Shown: piece by piece, positions 17,078 to 25,497 of the stretch | Position numbering within the stretch: the first letter of the stretch is position 1 | Layout of the letters: every line of letters starts with the position of its first letter | NCBI RefSeq assembly: GCF_947488945.1 | Contig: NZ_CANLBS010000015.1 | Location: 62,001-126,000, forward strand | Direction of reading: 5' to 3' | Source: an uncultured Streptomyces sp. | Lineage (GTDB): Bacteria; Actinomycetota; Actinomycetes; Streptomycetales; Streptomycetaceae | Length of the DNA stretch: 64,000 nucleotides | Translations under genes and position numbers: made by a program | Notes under the pieces: generated by a model | Databases searched by the model: none | The model's input: the letters and a program-made list of their open reading frames with translations, nothing else | What the model was told of the DNA's origin: nothing

Positions 17078-17150
17078 GCCTTCGTAGCTCAGGGGATAGA
17101 GCACCGCTCTCCTAAAGCGGGTGTCGCAGGTTCGAATCCTGCCGGGGGCA
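17078..17150 (+). tRNA. tRNA-Arg (anticodon CCT)
   Basis: Folds as a 73-base tRNA without an encoded CCA. D-stem GCTC/GAGC, anticodon stem CCGCT/AGCGG with loop CTCCTAA (anticodon CCT at 17111-17113), T-arm GCAGG-TTCGAAT-CCTGC, discriminator A17150. The acceptor stem pairs GCCTTCG with CGGGGGC, leaving two adjacent T-G wobble pairs where I would expect C-G. The bases just before (GCCTTCG at 17072-17078) partly repeat the 5' end. The 3' end is the attachment site of an integrated element. Confidence 0.93.
17119..17148 (+). repeat. attL-like direct repeat (3' end of tRNA-Arg)
   Basis: These 30 bases of the tRNA anticodon/T-arm and acceptor strand recur at 21216-21245 with one mismatch (17131 T versus 21228 C), in the same orientation. 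Integrases of actinomycete elements recombine at such tRNA 3' ends and rebuild the tRNA. Confidence 0.75.
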
Positions 17151-17195
17151 CAACAGGCATCGCCTTGACCTGGGGTTTAACCCCCAGGGAGGGTC

Positions 17196-17480
17196 TCACT
17201 CGGCCTCGGACGTCCCGTCCGGGGCCGTTTGCGTGCGCGCTGCGTGAGCGGACGGGGTGGCAGCCCCCGAAATTTCCCCCAACCGATCAGCACCATCCGG
17301 CACGTCGCGAGGGGCGCATGCACGCGGTATGAGACGGGCCGCAGCCTCGGTGATCGCAAGATCCGCCTCGGGGAGCAGGCTCGTGTACGTGTCCGCCGTG
17401 ATGTGATCGGGGAGTGGCCGAGTATCTCCTGGATGCCCCTTCAAGGCGGCACCGGCCGCGTAGGCCCCAGCGGCCCCAGT
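17196..17480 (-). pseudogene. Tyrosine-recombinase integrase C-terminal remnant
   Basis: The minus strand encodes IQEILGHSPIT in one frame and then, after a one-base shift near 17400, ITADTYTSLLPEADLAITEA followed by AARLIPR. This corresponds to the HxxI..T..YTS end of pSAM2/SLP1-type integrases, including the catalytic Tyr of TADTYTSLLP. No upstream catalytic Arg region is visible. The 3' end faces the tRNA, the usual place for the integrase of an actinomycete integrative element. The left limit is the stop at 17196; the right limit is approximate. Confidence 0.7.
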
Positions 17481-17779
17481 TGAAACTGTCCTTCTACCGG
17501 CAGATCCCAGGCAAGCGCATCGCCACCACCACTGGGCAGCCCAGCTCCGCGTCTTGTGGTGCGTCTACCCGCATCCAGCGGATACCTCGTCGGGGGCCGT
17601 TCGCGTACGCGGTGCGTTAGCCTCGATCTTTCGTGACGGTCCGCCGATGGTGTCGGCAGACCGTTTCGCGCTCTGTGCCCGATGGCGGACAGGCCGACGG
17701 CTCGTCTGTCGCGTCGGGGTGCGCCGGGTTCCACAGCTCCGGCTTGGTATTGCTGTTCGCGGGGGTGGGGAGGTGCCCG

Positions 17780-19150
17780 TCAGGCGGGGTTCGGGAGAAC
17801 GTGGAGCCGGTCCAGGGCATTCGTGATCACGTCGGTCCAGGGCCAGTGCTCCGAGAGGCGGAGATAGCGGCGGCGGCCGGTGGTCACCAGCTGCGCGGCG
17901 ATGGAGAACAACCGAGGCAGGCGGCGGGGCTCCCAGAGCCGGGCCCTGCCCGTCAGAGCGAGCAGGGGCATCCAGGCAAGCAGGTCGAGCGCGAGCTGGA
18001 CGATCTCCAGCCAGATCTGGTTCTGTGCGGTCTCGTGGAGGGGGAGGTTGCGCAGACCGGTGGCGCGGGCGGCGCGGATACGGTCCTCGGCCCGTGCCCG
18101 CTGGCGGTGGCGCAGTTCCAGTTCGGCGATCGGCGCGTGGGGGGGTGTTGGTGGCGAAGCAGGTCAAGCGCATTCCGTCGGCGACGGTGAAGCGCAAGTG
18201 GGCTCCGGGGTGCGGCCGTTCCTTCCGCACGATCAGCCGCAGCCCCTTCGGCCAGCCGGTCAGGCAGTCGCCGGCGAGTTCGGCGATCCAGGCGCCGTCG
18301 CGGACGTCGCCGTCGGGTTCGACGGCTGGTGTCCAGGCCGAGGCCGGCACCTTGAGAACGCCCTGGTGGATGGCGTCGGTGATGGTCATGCCGACCGAGT
18401 ACGACAGCCACCGCCCGCGCCGGGCGAGCCAGGCGACGAACTCGTGGGTGCCGCCGCCGGAGTCGGTACGGATCAGCGTCTGTCGTCCCCGCCGCAACCG
18501 TTTCGGCAGCTGCGCCAGGGCCAGCGTCGTGGCTTCGATGTGGTCGGCGGCGGTGTTGGAGCCCGCGTTTCCGGGCCGCAGCAGACCCACGACCGGCTCG
18601 CGGGACCCGCCACGGCCATGGTCGACGAACCCCATCAGGGGGTGGTGCCCGAACATCTTCTTCCAGGTCGCGGCAGCGTCCTGCTTCTCGGAGTGCGCCA
18701 GAACGAGGACCCCGTCGATGTCCACGATCACCTGCCCGCCCGCGTCCGGCGCCGCGTCACCGGCCAACTTCCGTATATGTGCGCATACTTCGGCCCGGGC
18801 CATGCGAAGCGCGGCCAGGGCCTGCTTCCTCCTGCGGCCAGTCGGCCGATCAGGCGGGAGACCGTCGGATCGGAGACCACCGGCCCGAACACGGACGGCT
18901 CCGCCCGCAGCATTCCCACATCGGCGAGGCAGTCCCCGTCCAGGGCGACCGCGAGAGCGACGTCCAGGAGAACCTTCCCCGGGTCGTGGACGGTCCGGTG
19001 CTTACGCCACGGGGCGAGCGCGGCTGACATCGCCTGGTCAAGGCCGGTCTTGTGGATCGTCTCCACCAGCAGCACGGCCCCTGCCTGGGAGACCATCCCG
19101 CGGCCGCCGGCCTCGCACGGACATGCGGGTACGACCCGATACGCTTCTTC
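17780..19150 (-). pseudogene. IS1380-family transposase, multiply frameshifted
   Basis: In order on the minus strand: MVSQAGAVLLVETIHKTGLD (about 19096), VFGPVVSDPTVSRLIGRLAA, a shift near 18800, then VIVDIDGVLVLAHSEKQDAA and LIRTDSGGGTHEFVAWLARR, a second shift near 18150, and the end WPWTDVITNALDRLHVLPNP with a stop at 17780. These are IS1380-type motifs (DIDxTLV, RTDSGAG). At least two, probably three, frameshifts break it. The start in yet another frame (KKRIGSYPHVR near 19150) suggests one more. The element is non-functional. Confidence 0.75.
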
Positions 19151-19154
19151 ACCT

Positions 19155-19227
19155 GGGAAGTGCTTGTTTCCTCGCAGCCAACAGGACCCTCAGCAAGTCC
19201 TATCGTTGCAGGTCAGGAGCACTTCCC
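19155..19227. repeat. 10-base inverted repeat upstream of the IS1380-like remnant
   Basis: GGGAAGTGCT (19155-19164) and AGCACTTCCC (19218-19227) are perfect complements 53 bases apart, just upstream of the transposase. They may be one IS end plus a subterminal copy, or part of a leader structure. Confidence 0.5.
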
Positions 19228-19283
19228 GTCTATTTGATCAAGCCTCGGACAAGCCGCTACGTGAAAGCGCGAGGTTAGTCGCC

Positions 19284-19466
19284 TCAATCACGCGGCAGGT
19301 CCTGCCGACTCGGCGGCCTGTCCTCTGCCCGCAGGCTCTGCTGAATTTCACGCCAGGCATGGATGACCTCTGCCGTCTTCGCCAAGACATCGCGGGCCTG
19401 CGACAGCAGCAGGCTCAAGGCACCCGACAGGGCCAGGATCAACAGGGCAAGGCTGTCCCAGTTCAT
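19284..19466 (-). CDS. Small single-span membrane protein, unknown
   Basis: A 60-residue protein whose ATG overlaps the stop of the upstream gene by 4 bases, which supports it being real. Residues ~4-24 (DSLALLILALSGALSLLLS) form one hydrophobic helix. The rest is charged and helical (AKTAEVIHAWREIQQSL), ending in a polar tail. No known family. Coupling suggests it works with the 294-residue protein before it, like a small membrane partner in toxin-immunity or membrane-anchoring pairs; that is only inference. Confidence 0.5.
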   Translation of the reverse strand: MNWDSLALLILALSGALSLLLSQARDVLAKTAEVIHAWREIQQSLRAEDRPPSRQDLPRD

Positions 19467-20347
19467 CGGGCTCCGCCCTTCCGGACAGCCGAGCCACTAG
19501 CCCGATCGGTTCGGCGGGGCAGCACTCTGTCGAGCCAGTCTCGATTGGCGTTGAGGTCTTCCAGCCTCTGCCGAACATCGTCGCCGTAGGCAGTGTCCCC
19601 CCACCTGAAGCGGATCTGCATCACCCCTCGCACGTCGGGGCTCTGGTGCTCCAGATAGAACGTGCACTGATAGCCCCGCGCCGTCCCCTGCAGACTGCAG
19701 TCGCAGTAGCAGCGTCCGATCCTCAGTGGCAGCCCCCAGACATCGTCCATAAGGCGGTCGAGAAACGCGTCATGTTTGAGGGGTGCGTCGCGATGCGTAT
19801 CCAGCTCGAAGATCCACTCCTCCCCGGTGATCCAAGCTCGAGTCGAGTAAGCAGTGCTGAAGTTCTGGAAGATCGCGATGCGGCGAAGGAGTCCTGAGCC
19901 GAGCCACGCCAGATCCCGACCCGTTTGCATGAGTGAGGCGAACTGACGCTCGTCCTCCAGCTCGTAGGGCGACGGCCCGGTCACACCCCACAAGGGCACG
20001 AAGCCATCCTCTTCCAGGTCGCGCCTTCGTTGTGCGAGCAAGAGATGCCAGCGGGTACCCGGGGCTCCCCTCAGGACCAACCGACTTTCGGTGCCAGCCA
20101 ATTCGAGATGAAGATCTGCGTCGCGTACTGCAACGACACGCAGCCGCATCACACCACTGACCTGGACGCCGGGTTCTGCAGACGGAAGCAGATGCGCCAG
20201 CGCATAGTCGGCCATCGGGAACTTCCGGCCAGGAAAGGACCAACTGTGACTGTCGAGGACCACCACGGATTGTCCAGGCGTCAGACGCATGCCAGCGATT
20301 CCGACCGGATGTGCCCACCACTCCCCTCCGCGGCCAAGCTCCTTCAT
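19463..20347 (-). CDS. Hypothetical protein in the tRNA-Arg island
   Basis: About 294 residues from ATG 20347 (GTG 20350 directly before; the frame stays open to 20596, but that part is Arg/Ser-rich and unconvincing). It contains GGEWWAHPVGIAGMRLTPGQ near the start, then a middle rich in Leu and Arg, a Cys pair CYCDCSLQ near residue 215, and many aromatic residues. I recognise no domain, signal peptide or membrane helix. The coding pattern looks Streptomyces-like and the length is undisturbed, unlike the neighbouring pseudogenes. It appears to be cargo of the element inserted at tRNA-Arg, co-transcribed with a small membrane protein. Confidence 0.5.
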   Translation of the reverse strand: MKELGRGGEWWAHPVGIAGMRLTPGQSVVVLDSHSWSFPGRKFPMADYALAHLLPSAEPGVQVSGVMRLRVVAVRDADLHLELAGTESRLVLRGAPGTRWHLLLAQRRRDLEEDGFVPLWGVTGPSPYELEDERQFASLMQTGRDLAWLGSGLLRRIAIFQNFSTAYSTRAWITGEEWIFELDTHRDAPLKHDAFLDRLMDDVWGLPLRIGRCYCDCSLQGTARGYQCTFYLEHQSPDVRGVMQIRFRWGDTAYGDDVRQRLEDLNANRDWLDRVLPRRTDRASGSAVRKGGAR

Positions 20348-20350
20348 CAC

Positions 20351-21215
20351 CTGAGCTTCGAGGAGTGCTTGTCCGCCGTGAGCGTCCGGGAGCAATGGAG
20401 CACGGCGATGGACCCGAAGAGCTTCCGAGGCATATTGGAACGGCTCCCCGGAGTAGCAGCTTCGGGTGCGGGCAAGGCGGGTGAGGCGACCACCAGCGGC
20501 CACAGTGCGATCCGTCCTCGAGCGCTGCCGCCCCTGAACACTCGAAAACTGATCGGTACGCCCGAGTTTGGGCGCGCAAGAGCAGGTTTCAACCACAACA
20601 GGTGCAGCGCTGGCTTCTTCGTCCCTCTGTTGGCACTGCAGATGGGGCAGCGCAGTGCCGGAACAGGCCGCCTATCCGACCCGGCTAGCGATGTTGCCGT
20701 AAATCTCTGTACGTTGCAACCTGCTCAACAGGCTCGGGATGGCGATAACGACCAGTTCCTCGAAGGTGGCCCAGGGAGCCGAGCGGAGGCGGCGCACTGG
20801 CCACTGACGAGCTTGCCGAGCAGTGTCGGTGACGCGCCGCGGGGCCTCGCAACGGGGCTATGCGCTCCATGGCCTCCACGCGTCGACGCGTTCGGAGCCC
20901 CAGCGGAAAGCAGCTGTCATCGAGGTGACGACTGGGAGTCGCCCGGCCGTGCCGGGCTGCCATCCGCTCCAATGACGGGTGTTGCTACGAGCGAGTCCGC
21001 AGCGGCAAGCCTCAGCTGTTCGATGCATGGCCGAGCTCTCGGCGACTGGATTCCCGACCGGCCTAGCGTGCGTGCGCGATGCGTGAGCAGACGGGCCAGC
21101 ACAGGGCGCCACAAGCCGGATGGAGCGCGACGCCGCAGGGCGTTGATCAGGCAGAACAGTGCCCTGCGGCAAGGCGTAGCACTACCCGGCACGGATTCGA
21201 TCCCACTCCGGAAGT
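20351..21215. other. Long non-coding or decayed stretch in the island
   Basis: Several short frames are open on both strands but are Arg/Ser/Pro-rich, overlap each other and show no domain. I support no gene here. The stretch is probably decayed cargo ending at the second tRNA-derived repeat. Confidence 0.4.
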
Positions 21216-21245
21216 GGGTGTCGCAGGCTCGAATCCTGCCGGGGG
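21216..21245 (+). repeat. attR-like copy of the tRNA-Arg 3' end
   Basis: 29 of 30 bases match 17119-17148. The bases before it also keep a vague anticodon-arm shape (CCCAC...GTGGG), but there is no D-arm or 5' half, so this is a fragment, not a gene. A strong hairpin follows 8 bases later, as expected for the original downstream side of the tRNA. Confidence 0.75.
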
Positions 21246-21253
21246 AACTGAGA

Positions 21254-21287
21254 GAAGGGCACCTACGGATCTTCGTAGGCGCCCTTC
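21254..21287 (+). terminator. Hairpin terminator, probably the original tRNA-Arg terminator
   Basis: GAAGGGC-A-CCTACG (21254-21267), loop GATCTT and CGTAGG-C-GCCCTTC (21274-21287) make a 13-pair stem with one A-C mismatch. It directly follows the displaced tRNA 3' end. Confidence 0.7.
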
Positions 21288-21321
21288 GGGATCCGTGGCC
21301 GACGGCCCGCTTGTCAGAGAC

Positions 21322-21681
21322 TCAGGCGGCGTGCGGGGTGAAGGTGACATGCGAGTCGCCTTCGTCGATGGTCAGGTTCAGCGTGCCGTCCAGGGCCTTG
21401 GCCAAGCGCCGCAGCAGCGGGAGAGTCGGTACGGTGTCGCCGCCCTCCATCCGGGAGACCTGGGGCTGAGTCATCCCGGCCCGCCCAGCCAGCTCCGCCT
21501 GGGACAGGCTGAGTTCGACCCGCCGGCTGTAGACCGCCTGTCCAAGATCGCGGGCCAGCCGCGCCTCGACGTACTCCGCAAGTCCGTCACGGCGCTCGGA
21601 GCTGCACCGCTCCAGGCCGTGCTGCCACCTCAACCCCGAAAAACCGCTGCCTCCAGTCGGTCCGGAACGGATAGGGCACAC
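21322..21681 (-). CDS. XRE-family helix-turn-helix protein, antitoxin-like
   Basis: 119 residues from GTG 21681, but the start is unsure because the first ~30 residues look non-conserved. LSLSQAELAGRAGMTQPQVS (near 57-76) is an XRE helix-turn-helix, followed by RMEGGDTVPTLPLLRRLAKA, the pattern of HigA/RelB-type antitoxin regulators. DGLAEYVEARLARDLG precedes it, as in antitoxins of that class. I see no RelE-like toxin next to it, so it may be an orphan or truncated member. It lies just outside the island's right repeat. Confidence 0.65.
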   Translation of the reverse strand: MCPIRSGPTGGSGFSGLRWQHGLERCSSERRDGLAEYVEARLARDLGQAVYSRRVELSLSQAELAGRAGMTQPQVSRMEGGDTVPTLPLLRRLAKALDGTLNLTIDEGDSHVTFTPHAA

Positions 21682-21920
21682 ACCAGGCCGGGAAGCCTCG
21701 CGAACACGCGAGAACTACCGAGCCGCCTTTCCCCGGGGGGCGGTGCCGCTTCGGCCCCGCACTCCTCGTCCGGGGCCGTCTACAGGTCGCGGACCGGCCG
21801 CGCAGCCGGGGCTCGACGGGGCGGCGAGATCGTCCGTTCGTTCGAGACCCGGTACGACGGTGTCTCGATGACCGGGCGTGCGCGTCGCCGACGCCGAGCG
21901 GCCCCGTCGCCCGCCAACCC
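21682..21920. other. Spacer with no recognisable gene
   Basis: A GC-rich stretch between the XRE gene and the lipoprotein. I see no ORF with support and no obvious regulatory motif. Confidence 0.35.
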
Positions 21921-22661
21921 TCACGAGGTGAACGGCACCGCGGCTTGCGGGTCGGTGTGCCAGTTGGTGACGATGGGGGCGTCGACGAGGACGCTGCCGA
22001 CCTTCAGCGAGAGGGGGTTGGGGTCCTCGTCGGTGACGGAGACGATGACGGTGCTGTACTCGGTGCCGCCGTCGTCGGGGGTGGTCTTCGGGCTCACTCC
22101 GGCGTACGCGGTGGTGGTGCCGGACAGAGTGATCTCGTCGCCCGCCACCTGCTCCGCCGGGCCGGCCTGGGTGCCGCCCGAGCCGAAGGCGATGACGGGC
22201 AGGCCGCCGGGCAGGGCGCAGGTGATGCCGGCCTTGGCCTTGACGCTGATCCGGTAGTAGCCACCGGCCTGGCTCATCTCCTTGGCCCCCCACACGAGGT
22301 CGTTGGTGCCGCAGGACTGGCCGTAGCCGGTCTTGTCCGCGGCCTCCGAGGTGTCCGAGCCGGTACCGGACCGCGAACCGCCGCCCGAGCCGGAACCGGA
22401 ACCCGAGCCCGATCCCGATGCTGCGGCGGGGGCCGTGTCCTCGGAGGCGGCGGGCTTCGCGGCTCCGTCGGCCTCGGCCCCGGCGGACGTCTTCGGGGAG
22501 CCGCTCGGCGAGGGGGTGGGGGCGTCCGGGGTGGGGGTGCCCGCGTCGGAGGCGGCGGTGGAGTCCGCTCCGGTCGAGCCCTCCCCGCAGGCGGTGGCCA
22601 GGAAGCCGGCCGTGACGGCGGCGGCGACGAGGAGAGCGGTGCGCAGGCGACGGTTCAGCAT
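21921..22661 (-). CDS. DUF4232-type secreted lipoprotein
   Basis: The start is ATG 22661, with AGGAA about 8 bases upstream; the longer open frame to 23447 is antisense or out of frame to vanZ. The 246-residue product begins with a lipoprotein signal (LNRRLRTALLVAAAVTAGFL) and lipobox LATAC, Cys about 29. Residues ~35-110 are a low-complexity Ser/Gly/Pro/Thr linker with an SG repeat. The C-terminal part resembles DUF4232: GQSCGTNDL, YYRISVKAKAGITCALPG, and a conserved two-Cys core, ending near DPQAAVPF. Such proteins sit on the outer face of the membrane; their function is unknown. Confidence 0.8.
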   Translation of the reverse strand: MLNRRLRTALLVAAAVTAGFLATACGEGSTGADSTAASDAGTPTPDAPTPSPSGSPKTSAGAEADGAAKPAASEDTAPAAASGSGSGSGSGSGGGSRSGTGSDTSEAADKTGYGQSCGTNDLVWGAKEMSQAGGYYRISVKAKAGITCALPGGLPVIAFGSGGTQAGPAEQVAGDEITLSGTTTAYAGVSPKTTPDDGGTEYSTVIVSVTDEDPNPLSLKVGSVLVDAPIVTNWHTDPQAAVPFTS

Positions 22662-22768
22662 GGTGAGGGTTCCTTCTACGTACGTGGACGGGTGGATACG
22701 TGGGTGCGCGGAGACGTGTACGGGTCGGGAAGGCTGGGGCGCCGCGGAGGCGGTGCCGGGCCGGCCGG

Positions 22769-23404
22769 TCAGGGGCGGACGACGGGGTCGGCGATCGGGG
22801 CGGGCGGGGGTGGGTCCCCGGCCGTGGTCCGGCGGTGCTCCTCCCGCAGCGCGGCCGAGCCGGGCCGCGCCGCGGCCAGCAGCGGGGCGCGCAGGCTCGG
22901 CGCCCTCAGGGCGAGCCGGGCGAGGGCGTAACCCGCCAGCCCTCCGAGCGTGTTGGCGAGGACGTCGTTGACGTCCACCGACCGGCCGTTGTTGAGGACG
23001 ATGTAGGAGAGCAACTGCGCGGCTTCGAGGGTCAGGCTCACCGTGGCTGTGATCAGGGCCGCCCGCCCCGGTGAGGTGGCGTGCCGGAACAGCAGCGGCA
23101 GCAGGAAACCCGCGGGCACCAGCATCAGGACGTTGGGGACGAAGGTGAGGTCCGCGGTGAGCAGCGGGATGAAGTTGATCTGGCCGACCCAGGGCGCCTG
23201 GTTGGCGTACACGCCCCAGGTCACGTTCAACGGGAAGATCGTCAGGGACAGCACGGCCGAGAGGTAGACACCCGCGGCCAGTTGCAGCAGCGCGTGGTAC
23301 TTGCGCCACCGGCCTCGCCACACCTGCACGACGGTGACGGCGGCGAACAGGACGAGGAGCGGGCCGAGAACGGGCGCGGAGTCCACCTGGAAGCGGATGT
23401 CCAT
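22769..23404 (-). CDS. VanZ-family membrane protein
   Basis: 211 residues with five likely membrane helices (around 12-28, 40-57, 90-107, 115-133 and 150-166). VanZ features are INFIPLLTADLTFVPNVLML, SLTLEAAQLLSYIVL and VDVNDVLANTLGGLAGYAL, the last being the DVNDVLxNTxG motif. Family members include VanZ of the vanA glycopeptide cluster, which raises teicoplanin resistance, but most actinomycete homologues have unknown roles. The C-terminus is a Pro/Arg tail in the cytosol. It diverges from a histidine kinase gene with 158 bases between. Confidence 0.85.
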   Translation of the reverse strand: MDIRFQVDSAPVLGPLLVLFAAVTVVQVWRGRWRKYHALLQLAAGVYLSAVLSLTIFPLNVTWGVYANQAPWVGQINFIPLLTADLTFVPNVLMLVPAGFLLPLLFRHATSPGRAALITATVSLTLEAAQLLSYIVLNNGRSVDVNDVLANTLGGLAGYALARLALRAPSLRAPLLAAARPGSAALREEHRRTTAGDPPPPAPIADPVVRP

Positions 23405-23562
23405 GGGGAGGGGGTCCTTCGGTCGGGACAGGTGGTTCTGACAGCACTCAGCCTCCGTGCCGGCACCGGTGCCGCGGATCTGCCGAAGGGCCCATTCCCG
23501 GACGGCGGCCTATGACTTTCGGCGGAGTGGGCCCGGTTCCCGGCGCGGCTAAGGTGCTGACC

Positions 23563-24828
23563 ATGCCCAGACCACTTCGTGCCGTCGCCTTCGGTGGGCC
23601 CGCCGAAGGCACCCGCGCCGCCGGAGCACGCGCTCTCGGCAGGTTCGCCGTCGGCGCCTTGGTCCTCTGCTTCCTCGGGGCGGTCCTGCTGCTCGACATC
23701 GACGCCGGCACCCTCATCCACCAGGGCACCGGGATCCTGCTGTTCCTGTCGACCTGCGCGGCGGCGGTCGCCTTCCCCGCCGTGGGGATCCGGCTGCCGC
23801 CACCGGTGCTGGCCTGGGGGGCGTGCGCGGTCTCCGTGGTCTCGCTGGCCTGCTCCACGGCGCTGGGGGTGATGGCCGGCGGCGCCTCGGGGCCGGACGA
23901 CGCGTCCGACACCTACACCCTGTTCGAGCCGGTCGCCCTGACGGTGCTGCTGCACCTCACGGCACGCCGGGGGTCGCCCAAGGGGACGGCCGTCGCGTTG
24001 CCGCTGCTGCTGTCCGCCCTCGTACTGCGTCCGCTGGTGGTCGAGGTGGACGAGGGCAGCAGCATCGTGGCGCTCATCCTGACCCTGGTGGGCAGTGGCG
24101 CCCTCGCCTCCGGTCTCACCGTCCGCCTGGTGGTCGCGTCGCGCCGGCAGCACGCGGAGCAGATCCGGCTCGAACAGCGTCTGGCCTTCGCCCGCGACCT
24201 GCACGACTTCGTCGCCCACCACATCTCCGGCATCGTGGTGCAGGCCCAGGGGGCTCGTGCCGTGGCCGCGAAGAAGCCCGAAGCGGTCGGTGACGCACTG
24301 GAGTTGATCGAGTCCACCGGCGCGGAGGCGCTGGGCGCCATGCGCAAGATGGTGGGCGCGCTGCGGCAGGACGCGGCACCCGACCCCCGCACGCCGGGTG
24401 CGGACGGCGTACGCGCGCTCGTGGCGGAGTGCCGGATCCCCGGCGTACAGGTCGATCTCGTCGAGGCGGGCCCGGTGGACGCCCTTCCCGCCGACGCCGT
24501 CCGGCTGGTGGAACGCGTCGTCATGGAGGCGCTGACGAACATCCGCAAACACGCCCGGTCCTGCACCGTCGTACGGGTCAGCCTGGACGTCTCCCGCCGA
24601 CGGGTGATCGCCCGGATAGCGGACGACGGCCGGCCCGGAACGTCGGACGGCGCCGGTTACGGGCTGCGCGGCCTGCGTGAGGTCACCGGTGCCGCCGGCG
24701 GCACCCTGACCGCGGGCCCCGGCACCGCCGACGAGACCGCCTCCGGTACGGATGTCGGCTCCGGCGCCGGCACCGGCTGGGTCGTCAGACTCGAACTCCC
24801 CCGCCCCCTACGACAGGCCACCAGATGA
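23563..24828 (+). CDS. NarL-type sensor histidine kinase
   Basis: 421 residues from ATG 23563 (AAGG about 8 bases upstream). The N-terminal half has four to six membrane helices (roughly 25-190) with little extracellular domain. The dimerisation domain is the HisKA_3 type, ARDLHDFVAHHISG, with phospho-acceptor His214. The ATPase part has VMEALTNIRKHA (N box), ADDGRPGT (G1) and GYGLRGLREV (G2). The stop overlaps the response regulator ATG by 4 bases. Layout resembles DesK-like kinases that sense the membrane itself. Its signal is unknown. It lies next to vanZ and upstream of the biosynthetic cluster on the opposite strand. Confidence 0.9.
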   Translation: MPRPLRAVAFGGPAEGTRAAGARALGRFAVGALVLCFLGAVLLLDIDAGTLIHQGTGILLFLSTCAAAVAFPAVGIRLPPPVLAWGACAVSVVSLACSTALGVMAGGASGPDDASDTYTLFEPVALTVLLHLTARRGSPKGTAVALPLLLSALVLRPLVVEVDEGSSIVALILTLVGSGALASGLTVRLVVASRRQHAEQIRLEQRLAFARDLHDFVAHHISGIVVQAQGARAVAAKKPEAVGDALELIESTGAEALGAMRKMVGALRQDAAPDPRTPGADGVRALVAECRIPGVQVDLVEAGPVDALPADAVRLVERVVMEALTNIRKHARSCTVVRVSLDVSRRRVIARIADDGRPGTSDGAGYGLRGLREVTGAAGGTLTAGPGTADETASGTDVGSGAGTGWVVRLELPRPLRQATR

Positions 24829-25469
24829 CCATCCGTGTCCTTCTCGCGGACGACCAGGCGATCGTGCGCACCGGAATGGCCATGATCCTCGCGGCCGAGG
24901 ACGACATCGAGGTGGTCGCCCAGGCCGCCGACGGGGTCGACGCCATCCAGCAGGCCGAGCGGCACCGTCCGGACGTCGTGCTCATGGACATCAGGATGCC
25001 GCGCCTGAACGGCATCGAGGCCCTACGGCACCTGCACCGGCCGGGTGTCGCGCACACCCCGAAGGTGGTCATGGTGACGACGTTCGACGACGACGAGTAC
25101 GTCCACCAGGCCCTGCGCCACGGCGCCTGCGGCTTCCTGCTCAAGGACGCGGGGCCCCGGCTGCTGGCCGAGGCGGTACGCTCCGCCGCTTCCGGCGAGG
25201 CGCTGATCAGCCCGTCGATCACGGTCCGGCTGCTCCATCAGTTCGCCCGTCCCGCCGTCGCCGCGCCCCGCCCCTCACCGCTGTCGCAGCGCGAGACCGA
25301 GGTGGCGGCCCTCGTCTCGCGCGGTCACACCAACACCGAGATCGGGGCCGCCCTACACATCGGCACGGGGACAGTGAAGACCCATCTGACCAATATTCAG
25401 GCGAAGTTGGGGGTACGGAACCGGGTCGAGATAGCCGCCTGGACCTGGGAGTCCGGCCTCGCCCGCTGA
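24825..25469 (+). CDS. NarL/LuxR-family response regulator
   Basis: 214 residues. Receiver domain: acidic pair D9/D10, phospho-acceptor D55 (VVLMDIRMPRLNG), T near 83 (VMVTTFDDDEYV) and K104 in LLKDAGP. The output domain is a LuxR helix-turn-helix: LSQRETEVAALVSRGHTNTE (about 148-167) followed by GTGTVKTHLTNIQAKLGV. Cognate partner of the preceding kinase by overlap. Targets are unknown; the operon of ten biosynthetic genes and the lipoprotein/VanZ pair are the near candidates. Confidence 0.93.
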   Translation: MTIRVLLADDQAIVRTGMAMILAAEDDIEVVAQAADGVDAIQQAERHRPDVVLMDIRMPRLNGIEALRHLHRPGVAHTPKVVMVTTFDDDEYVHQALRHGACGFLLKDAGPRLLAEAVRSAASGEALISPSITVRLLHQFARPAVAAPRPSPLSQRETEVAALVSRGHTNTEIGAALHIGTGTVKTHLTNIQAKLGVRNRVEIAAWTWESGLAR

Positions 25470-25497
25470 CCCGCCCGGGGGACCGGGGGCCCGAGCC

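Noticed and set aside
17078..17150. Possible tRNA pseudogene
   Set aside because: Two G-U pairs weaken the acceptor stem, but all arms, the anticodon loop and the T-loop are normal, so I kept it as a tRNA.
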